DNA of 64,000 nucleotides from Methylobacterium sp. NEAU K (GCF_030700285.1 NZ_JAUYZJ010000009.1:1-64000); one strand, 5' to 3'; counted from the stretch's first letter, positions 53,683 through 63,658 are shown. Numbers and translations are program-made. Notes: generated from the letters alone by a model not told the origin.

Positions 53683-55095
53683 GTGGGCCTGAAGGCATCG
53701 GGTTCGGGAGTAGAAGTGGCATCGCGGGACAAAGGCCGCAACACGCGGGTCGAGACTTCGACGGGTGCGACGGCGCCCGACAGCGCGGGCCTCGGCGCCC
53801 GGCGGGCGGCGATGCAGGCGGTGGCCGAGCTGATCGGCCAGGAGCGCCCGCCCGCCCTCGACGAGGCGCTCGCCCAGGCGATCCGGGCTGAGGCGCTGAG
53901 CCCGGCCGACGCGGCGCTGGCGCGGGCCATCGCGGTGGCGACCTTCCGCCGCTACGGGATGATCCGGGCGGCCTTGTCCGCCCGGCTAGAGCGTGGCCTG
54001 CCCGCCGCGAAGCCGCGGCTCACGGCGCTCCTGGCCACAGCAACCGCCCAGATCCTCGACCTCGCGGTCCCCGATCACGCCGCGGTCGACCTCGCGGTGC
54101 GGCTCGCGAAGGCGGACAGCCGCACCGTGCATCTCGCAGGCCTCGTCAATGCGGTGCTGCGCCGTATTGCCCGGCAACGCGACGCGATCCTGGCCGAGTC
54201 CGTCGACGCGCTCGCCATCAACACGCCGGACTGGCTCGCCCGCCGCTGGGTGGCGGCCTATGGGCCGGAGCGCGCGGGCGCCATCGCGCGGGCCCATCTC
54301 GCGGGGGCGGCTATCGATCTGACCCCGCACGGCGACGCGGCCGATTGGGCTGATAGGCTCGGCGCCGTGCGGCTGCCGACCGGCTCCCTGCGCCTGCCGG
54401 AGAACGGCCCGGCGATCCCCGACCTACCGGGCTTCGCGGAAGGCGCGTGGTGGGTGCAGGACGCCGCCGCGGCGATCCCCGCCCGGCTGCTCGGGCCCGA
54501 GCCGGGTGCCCGCGTGCTCGACCTCTGCGCCGCGCCGGGCGGTAAGACGATGCAGCTCGCCGCCACGGGCGCCCGCGTCACCGCGGTCGACCGCTCCGCG
54601 CCGCGGCTGGAGCGCCTCCGCGAGAACGTCGCCCGGCTCGGCCTCGACGTGGCGATCATGGTCGCCGACGCTCTGGACCTGAAGGCGCAGGATCACGATG
54701 CGGTGCTGCTCGACGCGCCGTGCTCGGCCACCGGGACGATCCGGCGCCATCCGGACGTGGCCTGGACCAAGTCGGAGGCCGACGTCGCCCGGCTCGCCAC
54801 GCTCCAGGCCAAGCTCCTCGATCACGCGGCCGGGCTGGTCCGGCGAGGCGGCCGCCTCGTCTACTGCACCTGCTCGCTGGAACCCGAGGAGGGGGAGGCG
54901 CAGATCGCGGCCTTCCTGGCGCGCGATGCACGCTTCGCGCGCCTCCCGGTGCAGCCGGAGGAGGTCGGCGGCGCGGCCGAGTTGATCGACGGCAACGGGG
55001 ATCTCCGCACTCTGCCGTGCCACCTGTCCGAGGTCCCGGGCGCCCGCGGCGGCCTGGACGGGTTCTTCGCGAGCCGCCTCCAGCGGCGCGCGTGA
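53683..55095 (+). CDS. rsmB: 16S rRNA (cytosine-967 C5)-methyltransferase RsmB-type
   Basis: 470 aa. N-terminal NusB-like helical domain (ADAALARAIAVATFRRYGMI, VHLAGLVNAVLRRIARQRDA). SAM domain with motif I VLDLCAAPGGKTMQLAATGA; motif IV LLDAPCSATGTIRRHPDV, which carries the first Cys; and motif VI YCTCSLEPEEGEAQI, which carries the catalytic Cys. The start at 53683 has a poor ribosome site, and nearby in-frame GTGs are alternatives. It is divergent from DUF1674. Confidence 0.93.
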   Translation: MGLKASGSGVEVASRDKGRNTRVETSTGATAPDSAGLGARRAAMQAVAELIGQERPPALDEALAQAIRAEALSPADAALARAIAVATFRRYGMIRAALSARLERGLPAAKPRLTALLATATAQILDLAVPDHAAVDLAVRLAKADSRTVHLAGLVNAVLRRIARQRDAILAESVDALAINTPDWLARRWVAAYGPERAGAIARAHLAGAAIDLTPHGDAADWADRLGAVRLPTGSLRLPENGPAIPDLPGFAEGAWWVQDAAAAIPARLLGPEPGARVLDLCAAPGGKTMQLAATGARVTAVDRSAPRLERLRENVARLGLDVAIMVADALDLKAQDHDAVLLDAPCSATGTIRRHPDVAWTKSEADVARLATLQAKLLDHAAGLVRRGGRLVYCTCSLEPEEGEAQIAAFLARDARFARLPVQPEEVGGAAELIDGNGDLRTLPCHLSEVPGARGGLDGFFASRLQRRA

Positions 55096-55228
55096 CGCGC
55101 CCGCTCCTGGGAGCGGCCGGGACTGGCGCGCAACGCCGTTCCCTCTCGGAAGAAATCGGTCTAAACGGCCGCTCCCCGAAGACGCTTACCTGCCGCGTAT
55201 GCAGGACTGAGCCTGGAGAGGCCGAACC

Positions 55229-57256
55229 ATGCCGATTCTCACCTTCCCCGACGGCAACACGCGGGAGGTCGCCGCCGGCACCACCGGCCGCAGCGTGGTC
55301 GAGGGCATCGCCAAGTCGCTGGCCAAGCGCACCGTCGCCATGGCGCTCGACGGCACGGTCGCCGATCTCGACGATCCGATCGCCCACGACGCGCGCATCG
55401 AGTTTTTGGATCGCACCGACCCGCGCGCCCTGGAGCTGATCCGCCACGATTGCGCGCACGTGCTCGCCGAGGCCGTCCAGAGCCTTTGGCCCGAGACGCA
55501 GGTGACGATCGGCCCGGTGATCGAGAACGGGTTCTACTACGACTTCTACCGCGAGACCCCTTTCACGCCTGAGGACTTCCCGAAGATCGAGGCGAAGATG
55601 CGCGAGATCATCGCGCGCGATGCGCCCTTCACCAAGGAAGTCTGGACGCGCGAGGACGTGCGCGCGCTGTTCGCCGACAAACAGGAACAGTTCAAGGTCG
55701 AGCTGGTCGACGCGATCCCTCCGGGTGAGGACCTGAAGATCTACCGGCAGGGCGCGTGGTTCGACCTTTGCCGGGGCCCGCACATGACCTCGACCGCCAA
55801 GGTCGGCACCGCCTTCAAGCTCATGAAGGTCGCGGGCGCCTACTGGCGGGGCGATTCGAACAACCCGATGCTCACCCGCATCTACGGCACGGCCTGGGCG
55901 AACCAGGCCGATCTCGACGGCTACCTGCACCGGCTGGAGGAGGCCGAGCGCCGGGACCACCGGCGGCTCGGGCGCGAGATGGACCTGTTCCACTTCCAGG
56001 AGGAGGGGCCGGGCGTCGTCTTCTGGCACGCCAAGGGATGGACCATCTTCCAGGAGCTGATCGCCTACATGCGCCGGCGGCTGCGGGGCGACTATGCCGA
56101 GGTGAACGCCCCGCAGATCCTCGACAAGGCCCTGTGGGAGACCTCCGGCCACTGGGGCTGGTACCGGGAGAACATGTTCGCCGCGCAATCGGCGGGCGAC
56201 GAGGCCGAGGACAAGCGCTGGTTCGCCCTCAAGCCGATGAACTGCCCGGGCCACGTGCAGATCTTCAAGCACGGCTTGAAATCCTACCGCGACCTGCCGC
56301 TGCGGCTCGCCGAGTTCGGCGTCGTGCACCGCTATGAGCCGTCCGGCGCCATGCACGGCCTCATGCGCGTGCGCGGCTTCACGCAGGACGATGCCCATGT
56401 CTTCTGCACCGAGGACCAGCTCGCCGACGAGTGCCTGAAGATCAACGACCTGATCCTCTCGACCTACGCGGATTTCGGCTTCGGCGAGATCGTCGTGAAG
56501 CTCTCGACGCGGCCCGAGAAGCGCGTCGGCTCCGACGCGCTCTGGGACCACGCCGAAGAGGTGATGACCCGGGTGCTGGCGCAGATCGAGGAACAGTCGG
56601 GCGGCCGGATCAAGACCGCGGTCAACCCGGGGGAGGGCGCCTTCTACGGGCCGAAATTCGAGTACGTCCTGCGCGACGCCATCGGCCGCGACTGGCAATG
56701 CGGCACCACGCAGGTGGACTTCAACCTGCCCGAGCGGTTCGGCGCCTTCTACATCGACGCCGATGGCACAAGGAAGCCGCCCGTCATGGTGCACCGGGCG
56801 ATCTGCGGCTCGATGGAGCGCTTCACCGGCATCCTGATCGAGCACTTCGCCGGGCATTTCCCGCTCTGGCTCGCGCCGGTCCAGGTGGTGGTGGCGACGA
56901 TCACCGGCGAGGCCGACGCCTATGCCCGGGACGTCGTGCGCGCCCTGGAGCGCGCGGGCCTGCGCGTCGAGGCGGATCTGCGCAACGAGAAGATCAACTA
57001 CAAGGTCCGGGAACACTCGCTGGCCAAGGTGCCGGTTCTACTGGCTCTGGGCCGGCGCGAGGCCGAGGAGCGGACGGTCTCGATCCGCAGGCTCGGCAGC
57101 CCGCAGACCCGCACGCTCCCCCTCGCCGAGGCGGTGGCGGCCTTCGTCGCGGAGGCGACCGCGCCGGATCTCCGGCGGGCGCAGGCCGTGGCCGAGACGG
57201 TCCCGACCAGCGACACGGTCCTCGACGGGCACCACGGCGTGCACGACGCGCCCTGA
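55229..57256 (+). CDS. thrS: threonyl-tRNA synthetase
   Basis: 675 aa, full length. TGS domain 1-60 ([20 protein letters not shown]). Editing domain with its HxxxH ([11 protein letters not shown]) and CRGPHM equivalents. Class II core with the zinc Cys in [20 protein letters not shown], motif 2 [18 protein letters not shown] and motif 3 [20 protein letters not shown]. The anticodon-binding domain starts at about 570 ([18 protein letters not shown]) and ends soon after 650. The first 25 residues are conserved, so ATG 55229 stands. Confidence 0.97.
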   Translation: MPILTFPDGNTREVAAGTTGRSVVEGIAKSLAKRTVAMALDGTVADLDDPIAHDARIEFLDRTDPRALELIRHDCAHVLAEAVQSLWPETQVTIGPVIENGFYYDFYRETPFTPEDFPKIEAKMREIIARDAPFTKEVWTREDVRALFADKQEQFKVELVDAIPPGEDLKIYRQGAWFDLCRGPHMTSTAKVGTAFKLMKVAGAYWRGDSNNPMLTRIYGTAWANQADLDGYLHRLEEAERRDHRRLGREMDLFHFQEEGPGVVFWHAKGWTIFQELIAYMRRRLRGDYAEVNAPQILDKALWETSGHWGWYRENMFAAQSAGDEAEDKRWFALKPMNCPGHVQIFKHGLKSYRDLPLRLAEFGVVHRYEPSGAMHGLMRVRGFTQDDAHVFCTEDQLADECLKINDLILSTYADFGFGEIVVKLSTRPEKRVGSDALWDHAEEVMTRVLAQIEEQSGGRIKTAVNPGEGAFYGPKFEYVLRDAIGRDWQCGTTQVDFNLPERFGAFYIDADGTRKPPVMVHRAICGSMERFTGILIEHFAGHFPLWLAPVQVVVATITGEADAYARDVVRALERAGLRVEADLRNEKINYKVREHSLAKVPVLLALGRREAEERTVSIRRLGSPQTRTLPLAEAVAAFVAEATAPDLRRAQAVAETVPTSDTVLDGHHGVHDAP

Positions 57257-57513
57257 TGTTCCGGCAGCGCGATCGCAGCTTTGGACGGACAAGGCGGCGC
57301 GAAACGAGGTAAGGGCGACCGCCGTGGGAAGAAGTCACGGCGGTCATCCCGACATCACGCTCGATTCCGCCGGCTCGAAGCGCAACTCTAGGTGATCGAT
57401 CTTTCGTGCGTGCCGGCGCCGAATCGTGAATATTTGTGAGGCGCAATCGCGATTGCCGCGCCTCCCCGGACGCACGTCGATTTCGTCAAGGTAGGCGAAA
57501 GGAATCCCATTCT

Positions 57514-58596
57514 ATGACGCTCCGGAAGCAGTTTCCGATGGAGCGTCCAGCGGCCGAGCGGGGCATGGTCCCGGCCGGACGCTTGAAGGGGGTCGCCATG
57601 ATGGCGCGAACGGGCAGGGTTTCGGCGAAGCGGGAGCGGCGCGAGCGCGGCCCGATCTTCGGTCCGCAGCCATATGGGCTCCGTCGAGACCGGCGGCTCG
57701 GCGCCAGGATCATCCGCGCGCTCGACAGCCTGCCGCACGGCTTCTGCCTGTTCGACGCCACCGACCGGCTGCTGTTCGTCAACGACGGCTACCGGCGCAT
57801 CTTCGATCAGCCGGCCACGCAGGTGAGGCCCGGCATGCACGCCCGCACCCTGATCGCGGCGAACATCGCCAGGGGCCTCAAGGCGGGGCAGGATCCATCG
57901 GAGATCTGGGCGGAGCGGCGGCATATTCTCGCCCGGCGCGAAACCGGCTCCCTGCTGCAGACGCTCGTGGACGGGCGCCAGATCGCGATCACGCTCCAGC
58001 CGCAGGCGGCCGGCGGCTGGGTCGCGCTCTACGAGGACGTGACCGAGCGTTGCCGGGCGGAGTCGCTGCTGCGCTACATGGCCCACCACGATCCGCTGAC
58101 CGGCCTGCCCAACCGCTACCTGTTCGAGGCCCGGCTCGACCGGGCCACCGCCGGTCCCGACAGCGGGGGCTGCGCCCTGCTCTGCATCGACCTCGACGAT
58201 TTCAAGCCGGTCAACGACCGCTACGGCCACGCCGTGGGCGACGCGCTGCTTCGGCAGATGGCCGAGCGGCTCCGGGAGAGTCTCGGCGAGCGGGACACCG
58301 CCGCGCGCCTCGGCGGCGACGAGTTCGCCGTGCTCCTGGGCGATGCCACGGCGGAGACAGCGCTGGCCTTCGCGCAGCGCGTCCACGGACGGCTGGCCGA
58401 ACCCTACGCAGTCGCCGCCGGGCAACCGGTCCGCGTCGGGGCCGCCATCGGCGTGGCCTGCGCTCCGCAGCACGCCTCCCGGGCGCTCGCGCTCGTCGAG
58501 CGGGCGGATGCTGCGATGTACGAGGCCAAGCGCCTCGGCCACCCCTGCCTGTGGAGCGACGCGCTCGGTTTCGGGCCGGCGCCGGCCGGCAGTTGA
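57514..58596 (+). CDS. PAS-GGDEF diguanylate cyclase
   Basis: 360 aa from ATG 57514, with GAAAGGA before it. Residues 60-180 form a PAS-like sensor (ALDSLPHGFCLFDATDRLLF, NDGYRRIF, then LYEDVTERCRAES). GGDEF domain about 190-345: AHHDPLTGLPNRYLFEARLD, ALLCIDLDDFKPVNDRYGHA and an intact ARLGGDEFAVLLGD. The inhibitory RxxD is not in place (GERD is found there). It synthesises c-di-GMP in response to an unknown PAS signal; no transmembrane helix. Confidence 0.9.
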   Translation: MTLRKQFPMERPAAERGMVPAGRLKGVAMMARTGRVSAKRERRERGPIFGPQPYGLRRDRRLGARIIRALDSLPHGFCLFDATDRLLFVNDGYRRIFDQPATQVRPGMHARTLIAANIARGLKAGQDPSEIWAERRHILARRETGSLLQTLVDGRQIAITLQPQAAGGWVALYEDVTERCRAESLLRYMAHHDPLTGLPNRYLFEARLDRATAGPDSGGCALLCIDLDDFKPVNDRYGHAVGDALLRQMAERLRESLGERDTAARLGGDEFAVLLGDATAETALAFAQRVHGRLAEPYAVAAGQPVRVGAAIGVACAPQHASRALALVERADAAMYEAKRLGHPCLWSDALGFGPAPAGS

Positions 58597-58645
58597 TCAC
58601 CGGCGGCCACGCGACTGCGCTCGACCTGGGCGGCCGATGCCGGGT

Positions 58646-59077
58646 TCACTGCGCCTTCTCGTGCTCCGCAAGACCGACAGCCTTGTAATCATAGGTCGGG
58701 TAAAACTCGGTGCGGTACGCCCCCCAGGCGGTGTCCTCCAGGACGCGGTTGACCTCGCGCAGGCGGGAGGCGGGCAGCCGCAGGGTGATGATCTGCCCGA
58801 TGCCCATGACGACGTTCCAGGAGACGACCTCGATGCCCGGCGGCGGGAAGGCCTTGTAGAAACCCTGCCTGGCGAGTTCGTCGTTCAGCGCGGCCAGCGG
58901 ACGCGACTGGTCGTGGCGGAGGAAGACCGTCAGAAGCACGGCGTTGTCGGGCGTGGCAGCGGCCGAGCCGACCTGAGGCGGGGGGGTCGTCTGGGCCGTC
59001 GCCGACCGCCCGGTGGCGAATACGAGCAGCACCAACGCCGCCATGAGGGACCCGGCCGCGATTCCTGAGCGTCTCAT
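58646..59077 (-). CDS. secreted ferredoxin-like-fold protein, unknown
   Basis: 143 aa from ATG 59077. Signal peptide 1-29 (LVLLVFATGRSATA|QTT). The mature part has a beta-alpha-beta rhythm: AVLLTVFLRHDQSRPLAALN, then FPPPGIEVVSWNVVMGIGQI and ITLRLPASRLREVNRVLED. It resembles small dimeric alpha/beta-barrel enzymes (muconolactone-isomerase size), but I cannot name it. No Cys in the mature part. Confidence 0.65.
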   Translation of the reverse strand: MRRSGIAAGSLMAALVLLVFATGRSATAQTTPPPQVGSAAATPDNAVLLTVFLRHDQSRPLAALNDELARQGFYKAFPPPGIEVVSWNVVMGIGQIITLRLPASRLREVNRVLEDTAWGAYRTEFYPTYDYKAVGLAEHEKAQ

Positions 59078-59178
59078 GCGATCGCCTCGATCCTCGGGCC
59101 GATATCGGCCCGGCAGCAACGCGCCGAGCGCCTACGCTATCCCGGCGCGGTCGCCCGGAACACGCTCCGCTGCCGCTC

Positions 59179-59412
59179 TCAGCCGGACTCGACATCGTAC
59201 GACAGGCGGAGCCGCAGGCGGACGACCCCGTGCTCGTCGCGCACGGCGATCACGTAATCCTGCCGCACCTGCGGATCCGTGAGTCCCTGCGCGATCCGCG
59301 TCATCATGCGGACGGCCTGCGCCTGCGCCGCCGCCAGGTCGGGCAAGTCGAAGCCCTTACGGTCGCGAACGAGGTTGGCACCGTCGTGGAGATCGATGAA
59401 ATAGCGGGGCAC
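59179..59412 (-). CDS. DUF6894 family small protein
   Basis: 77 aa. MPRYFIDLHDGANLVRDRKG, an Ala-rich helix (DLAAAQAQAVRMMTRIAQG) and the ending DYVIAVRDEHGVVRLRLRLS are the complete DUF6894 domain with no extra tail. It is a cleaner copy of the protein at 6331-6618. Function unknown. Confidence 0.85.
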   Translation of the reverse strand: MPRYFIDLHDGANLVRDRKGFDLPDLAAAQAQAVRMMTRIAQGLTDPQVRQDYVIAVRDEHGVVRLRLRLSYDVESG

Positions 59413-59550
59413 GGATCTGGCTCTGCGAGCACGTCAGCTTGCAAGGGTCGTGCTACGTTGTTTCTACGTAGTTTCTGATGATCGTCGGCCCAGTGTAGCC
59501 CGTGTCGCACCCGCAGCCCGGGACGAGAGCCCGGCGGGCGCCCGCCCGTT

Positions 59551-59805
59551 TCAGCCGCCCTGGAGGCTTTCGGCGAAGTCGTCCGGCACGTCGCCGAACT
59601 GGCCGAGGATCGTCACGCCCTCGAGTTCCCCGGTCTCGTCGTCGGCGACCACCTTCAGCGCCGCCGCGCCCGGCATGCGTCCGGCCAGGGCCTCGGCCTT
59701 CTTGAGAGCGCCGAACTCGCTCTGGGCCGGCTCCTGCCGGGCCGGCCGCAGCCGCTTCCGATGCAGTTCGAACGGCTGCACCACGAATGTCGTCTTCATC
59801 GCCAT
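59551..59805 (-). CDS. hypothetical protein, 84 aa
   Basis: Start ATG 59805 or the Met two codons later. TTFVVQPFELHRKRLRPARQ, then AEALAGRMPGAAALKVVADD and GVTILGQFGDVPDDF. The TTFVVQPFE-x(10-14)-R pattern followed by an A-x-A-x-x-A helix and a closing strand resembles a small alphaproteobacterial family whose name I do not recall. It is soluble, with no catalytic motif. Confidence 0.6.
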   Translation of the reverse strand: MAMKTTFVVQPFELHRKRLRPARQEPAQSEFGALKKAEALAGRMPGAAALKVVADDETGELEGVTILGQFGDVPDDFAESLQGG

Positions 59806-59888
59806 GCCGGTTCCTTTGAAGCACGCGGCGGCGTTGCGATAGAGCGATCACGACCGAATCGGACCGGGCGCGAGCCGGGCCCGGTCCG

Positions 59889-60074
59889 TCACAGGCTGCG
59901 CGTCGTGACCCCAAGCGCCAGCAGGGCGTAGGCGCCGATGAAGAACCATTGCCGGTGCGCCACCACCGTGCGCCCGACCATGGGGATGCGGGTGTAGAGG
60001 CTGGCGACAGCCAGGCCGATCAGCACGGCCGAGACGAGGAACGTGAGCAGGCGCGGGGCGGACAGCGTGGGCAT
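59889..60074 (-). CDS. small two-helix membrane protein, 61 aa
   Basis: MPTLSAPRLLTFLVSAVLIG then LAVASLYTRIPMVGRTVVAH and WFFIGAYALLALGVTTRSL: two transmembrane helices joined by a short loop with GR. It is 34 bp downstream of the gene at 60109 on the same strand, so the two may form a unit. Unknown family. Confidence 0.62.
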   Translation of the reverse strand: MPTLSAPRLLTFLVSAVLIGLAVASLYTRIPMVGRTVVAHRQWFFIGAYALLALGVTTRSL

Positions 60075-60108
60075 GGCCCATGCTCGCGCCGGCACGGTTA
60101 CGGGATCG

Positions 60109-60315
60109 TTAGCGATCGAGCCCGGGAACGCGGGGCCGCTCCGGCGTCAAAGGGCCGGTGGAGCCGGGCAGCAGCCCGACCTGGGCCAGCCACAGGGCCA
60201 TGATCGCGCCCGCGATCAGGGTCGCGAGCGAGGCCAACCGGCCAGTCCAGCGCCGCGTCACGATCATGACAGTCAGGACGGCCAGGAGAGCGAGGAGGAG
60301 CGCGAGCATCAGCAT
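60109..60315 (-). CDS. small two-helix membrane protein, 68 aa
   Basis: MLMLALLLALLAVLTVMIVT, then WTGRLASLATLIAGAIMALW and a Pro-rich tail. Two transmembrane helices. It precedes the similar-sized gene at 59889 on the same strand. Unknown function. Confidence 0.55.
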   Translation of the reverse strand: MLMLALLLALLAVLTVMIVTRRWTGRLASLATLIAGAIMALWLAQVGLLPGSTGPLTPERPRVPGLDR

Positions 60316-60677
60316 GGCCGCGCAATGCCACGGCCGCGCGCCCGCGTCACCGAGAGGGAGAGGCCGCGGGGGGCGCGGCCCCGGACCGGGGGCTTCTTGG
60401 CCCGGGCCGTCGTCCGCCGGATCCGAATCACCAGCCGCAACGAGCCGGTGAGCCGTCGCCCGATCGGGCGCGGTGGAGAAACACTGCCACAGTCGATAGT
60501 CGATCGCCGATCGGCGCAGGATAGTTCACGCGTCAATGTTGCCAGAATTTCCGGGCCGGCGCAGGGAGCATGCCGACGGATCGTGCCCGGGATGCACCGC
60601 ATCGAGCGGTTTTGTAACTTGCATTGGGGCGCCAAAAGTAGCAAATCGCCCGTGAGGGGCGCACCGGGAACCTTAAA

Positions 60678-61145
60678 GTGACAGAAGAAAAAATTGTGCA
60701 CACTCTAGATTTCATCGAGCTGGCGGGTGATATCATCGCCGCCTACGTCTCGAACAATCCGGTTCCGGCCTCCGAGCTGCCGGCCCTGATCGCGCGCGTG
60801 CACGGCGCGATCGCAGGCCTCGCCTCCGGCGCGCCCATTCTCGAGACCGGGGCGGCCCCGCGCGCCGCCGTCGAGAAGCCGGGCCCGGCCCAGATCCGCA
60901 AATCGGTCCAGCACGACGGCCTCGTCAGCTTCATCGACGGCAAGACCTACAAGACGCTGAAGCGGCACCTGACCAGCCACGGCCTCGATCCGCGCAGCTA
61001 CCGCGAGCGCTACGGCCTGCCCGCCGACTACCCGATGGTCGCCCCGAGCTACGCCGAGCAGCGCTCCGCCCTCGCCAAGGCGATCGGCCTGGGCCAGCCC
61101 GGCGCCATGGCCGAGCGCGAGCGCAAGGGCCGCAAGGCCGCGTGA
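60678..61145 (+). CDS. MucR/Ros family transcriptional regulator, cysteine-less
   Basis: 155 aa. The N-terminal oligomerisation helix is DFIELAGDIIAAYVSNNPVP and the DNA-binding core is KPGPAQIRKSVQHDGLVSFI, then KTLKRHLTSHGLDPRSYRER and YGLPADYPMVAPSYAEQRSA. As in the copy at 8757, the zinc-ligand Cys is replaced by Ser (GLVSFIDG), so it should fold without zinc in the Cys position. Preceded by an AT-richer region (60640-60680) with the poor ribosome site AACCTTAAAG. A global regulator of envelope and motility genes in relatives. Confidence 0.92.
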   Translation: MTEEKIVHTLDFIELAGDIIAAYVSNNPVPASELPALIARVHGAIAGLASGAPILETGAAPRAAVEKPGPAQIRKSVQHDGLVSFIDGKTYKTLKRHLTSHGLDPRSYRERYGLPADYPMVAPSYAEQRSALAKAIGLGQPGAMAERERKGRKAA

Positions 61146-61438
61146 ATCGCGCGGAGGCGTCCGGCGGCGGCACTCCGCCGCGGCCGCCGCTCTAACCGCG
61201 ATGCTGTTCTGGCGTGCGCGCCCTCCGGATCCATGATCCGCGAACCGCGCGCCGCCAGCCTCGACCCTTCATCGCCACGATGGATCGCCCGGCGCATCCG
61301 GATCACCGGCCTGCGCCAGGATCGTTGCCGCGCGGCAACACTGGTCAGGGACATCGCGCAACACGGACAAGCTGCCACACTCTGCACAAAGCTGATGCCC
61401 ACGCCGGACACCGAGAGTGACAGGCGCGGGGTCGAAGC

Positions 61439-61717
61439 ATGATGAAGCCAGAGCAGACGAGGCCGAGTTCGGTCGTGGCGTTCCCGGCGCATATCGCGCC
61501 CGCCGTGGCCGACGAGGATACGGCATCGGTGATCGCGGTGCTGCAGGACCAGCTCGCGCTCGCCCGCGAAGGCCGGTTGCGCTCGGTGGCGGTCGTCTCC
61601 GTCTCGGCGGACGGCGAGGCGATCGGCACGCAGTGGTCGTGCAAGGGCGCCGACATCACCAGCCTGATCGGCAAGCTGACCGTGCTCACCCACGACATGA
61701 TGGCCGCCCGGAAGTGA
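61439..61717 (+). CDS. hypothetical protein, 92 aa
   Basis: MMKPEQTRPSSVVAFPAHIA, then TASVIAVLQDQLALAREGRL, SVAVVSVSADGEAIGTQWSC and ADITSLIGKLTVLTHDMM. An alpha-beta-beta-alpha unit. The V-A-x-V-x-x-D-G-x-x-x-T-x-W pattern recurs in small Methylobacterium proteins, but I know no function. The preceding 61146-61438 holds no gene. Confidence 0.62.
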   Translation: MMKPEQTRPSSVVAFPAHIAPAVADEDTASVIAVLQDQLALAREGRLRSVAVVSVSADGEAIGTQWSCKGADITSLIGKLTVLTHDMMAARK

Positions 61718-62194
61718 CAGACCGCCGTTGGAGCATGGTGCGGGGAGGTGGGATCCGGCTTTCCGGAACCGTCATGCGGCATCAGAGAGATGGAGCCTGA
61801 TGCCGTTGCCGTGAGATGGAACCGGGCTCTCGAGCGATCTCGCCGACGGGGATGCCGGTTCGGCGCCAGAGAGCGCGTCGAAACAGGGCACGCGAGCGCG
61901 ATGCCGTCTCACCGGAATGGCGTCACGCTTTGCATGTCCGGCCTCCTGTGGCGACTTCGGGAGACCGGATCCCGCGTCACGGATCATGCCCTGGACCGCT
62001 CACGGCACGCGGGATCGCGGTAGAGGCTCGGGCGCGTGCGTCGAAGCCTAACCGCGATCGGATGTCGCTTCGGCACATCCCGGGCCCCGGGGCGGCATCT
62101 TGCGGGGGTCGCCCTATTTCCGCTGCCGCGGGCGTGCCCGCACCGCTCCGCGCCATCGCGCGGCTGGGCTTCAGGACCGGAGGATCGCCCCAGG
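61718..62194. other. intergenic, nothing recognised
   Basis: Open frames on both strands are typical of GC-rich noncoding DNA and lack domain-like composition. No terminator or repeat found. Confidence 0.4.
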
Positions 62195-62557
62195 ATGAGA
62201 CGCGCCCTGCTCAACACCATACTGGCCGCGTCGACCCTGTCCTGCGCCGCCGCAGCCGCCGAGGACGACAAGCGGACCGAGACCATCGCGGGGCTGGTGC
62301 GGATCGTCGGCGCACAGGCGGGCATCGTCCTGTATTGCCGCAAGTTCCACTCCGTCGACGATGCGGTCTCGGAGGGATTGTCCCGGACCGTCCGCCGGGC
62401 CCTCGACACCGCGGTCGGCCGCCGTCAGGCCGAGGCCGCCATCGCCGAGGAGGGCCGACGCGTCGCCAAGGAGATCGAGGCGGTGGGCGCCGAACAATGG
62501 TGCGCCGACCAGCGCGACATCCTCAATACCGACGGCGTCCGGGTCTTCATCGACTGA
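62195..62557 (+). CDS. secreted protein, unknown
   Basis: 120 aa from ATG 62195, with ACCGGAGGATCG ahead. Signal peptide 1-20 (STLSCAAAAA|EDD). The mature part is helical with two Cys: IVLYCRKFHSVDDAVSEGLS and IEAVGAEQWCADQRDILNTD, likely a disulfide in the periplasm. No family recognised. Confidence 0.65.
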   Translation: MRRALLNTILAASTLSCAAAAAEDDKRTETIAGLVRIVGAQAGIVLYCRKFHSVDDAVSEGLSRTVRRALDTAVGRRQAEAAIAEEGRRVAKEIEAVGAEQWCADQRDILNTDGVRVFID

Positions 62558-62793
62558 ATCCTCACCCGGCAGTCCCTGACCTCTCGGGGCCGCCGGGGGC
62601 TCTTGCCCCCTCGGGCGGGATCCGACGGCCTCGAAACGCGCCTGTCGTTTGGAGGCCACAGCGGGGAGCCGAAATCCGAAAGGGGTCGGCCGCAGGCGGC
62701 CAATCTGGCACCGCCGGGACCAGATGTCGGCGATGCAAGCGTCCTCGCGGTCTGCAGTGCAGAACAGATTATCTCCTTGTTCCGCCTTCGAAC

Positions 62794-62819
62794 GTCTGTC
62801 ATGTTTCGATGACAGACGA
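62794..62819. repeat. perfect 10-bp inverted repeat, hairpin or operator
   Basis: CGTCTGTCAT and ATGACAGACG flank the loop GTTTCG. No T-tract follows on either strand, so it is more likely an operator or an RNA hairpin. The next gene starts at 62899. Confidence 0.8.
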
Positions 62820-62898
62820 CATTAAACAGATCACGCCGGCTGTGATCGTCCACCTAAGAGCCTCAAGGGCCGAGGTGCCGGCGTAGGAGGATTACGCC

Positions 62899-63081
62899 AT
62901 GTCCAGACCGATCTACATCGCCATCGCCCTCGTCGTATGCGGCGTGGCGCTCACGGTGTTTGCCTTCACCCGCGCGCCCCGATCGAAAGAATTCGCCGGG
63001 TGGGACGTGATGTTCATGAGCGGGATCGGCGCCGTGGCGCTCGGCTTCCTGGCGACCCTGGTCGAGGTGGTGACCGGGTAG
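62899..63081 (+). CDS. small two-helix membrane protein, 60 aa
   Basis: MSRPIYIAIALVVCGVALTV (helix 1), then SKEFAGWDVMFMSGIGAVAL and GFLATLVEVVTG (helix 2). AGGAGG precedes the ATG by 7 bp, a strong ribosome site. Unknown family. Confidence 0.65.
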   Translation: MSRPIYIAIALVVCGVALTVFAFTRAPRSKEFAGWDVMFMSGIGAVALGFLATLVEVVTG

Positions 63082-63358
63082 GCGGCTGTCGAAGCAGACG
63101 CCGCTCCGTCCGGGCGTGCCTCGACGACGGGCGTCCCTGCGAGAAATTGGCTCGGCGCAGAGCGGTGGCGGCCTCCCGGCCTGCCGCCGCTTTGGTGGCC
63201 GGACGCCAAATCTCTGACCCATGGGTGAAGATTGCCCATGAGCAGGCGAACACTGCGATTCACAGCTTGTTGTGGATCGCGAGAATCCGATGCTTTTCGA
63301 AGATCAATTTTGAAACTGATTCGCCGATCCTCCGCCCACCGATTTCCATGAGGCGGCG

Positions 63359-63658
63359 ATGTTTGAACGACGCAGCACCCCGCGGACGCTCCTGAACGAG
63401 ACCGGCAGCATTTCGGTCGACGAGCATCGAAGCCTGCCCTGTATCGTGTACGATCGCTCCGCAGGCGGCGTCCGCGTCGCGCTGCCGGACGCCGACATCG
63501 TCCCGGACCGGTTCGTGCTCAGCATCGATGCGAGCAACGAGTTCCTCATCTGCCAGGCAGTATGGCGCAAGGCCGAGGAGATCGGGGCCATGACGGACGA
63601 GCCGGAGGTCGGATGGTCGACCCGGCCGAGCATCCGGCGCGAACCGGAGCCGGCCTGA
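63359..63658 (+). CDS. PilZ-domain protein
   Basis: 99 aa. RRSTPR (c-di-GMP-contacting RxxxR) and YDRSAGGVRVAL ([D/N]-x-S-x-x-G) are canonical. The strand FVLSIDASNEFLICQAVWRK closes the barrel. A free-standing c-di-GMP receptor like the one at 13494. The diguanylate cyclase at 57514 is 5 kb away; no operon link. Confidence 0.85.
   Translation: MFERRSTPRTLLNETGSISVDEHRSLPCIVYDRSAGGVRVALPDADIVPDRFVLSIDASNEFLICQAVWRKAEEIGAMTDEPEVGWSTRPSIRREPEPA

Noticed and set aside
54656..57016. A 786-codon minus-strand frame across rsmB and thrS
   Set aside because: It is antisense to thrS and rsmB, both of which show all family motifs.
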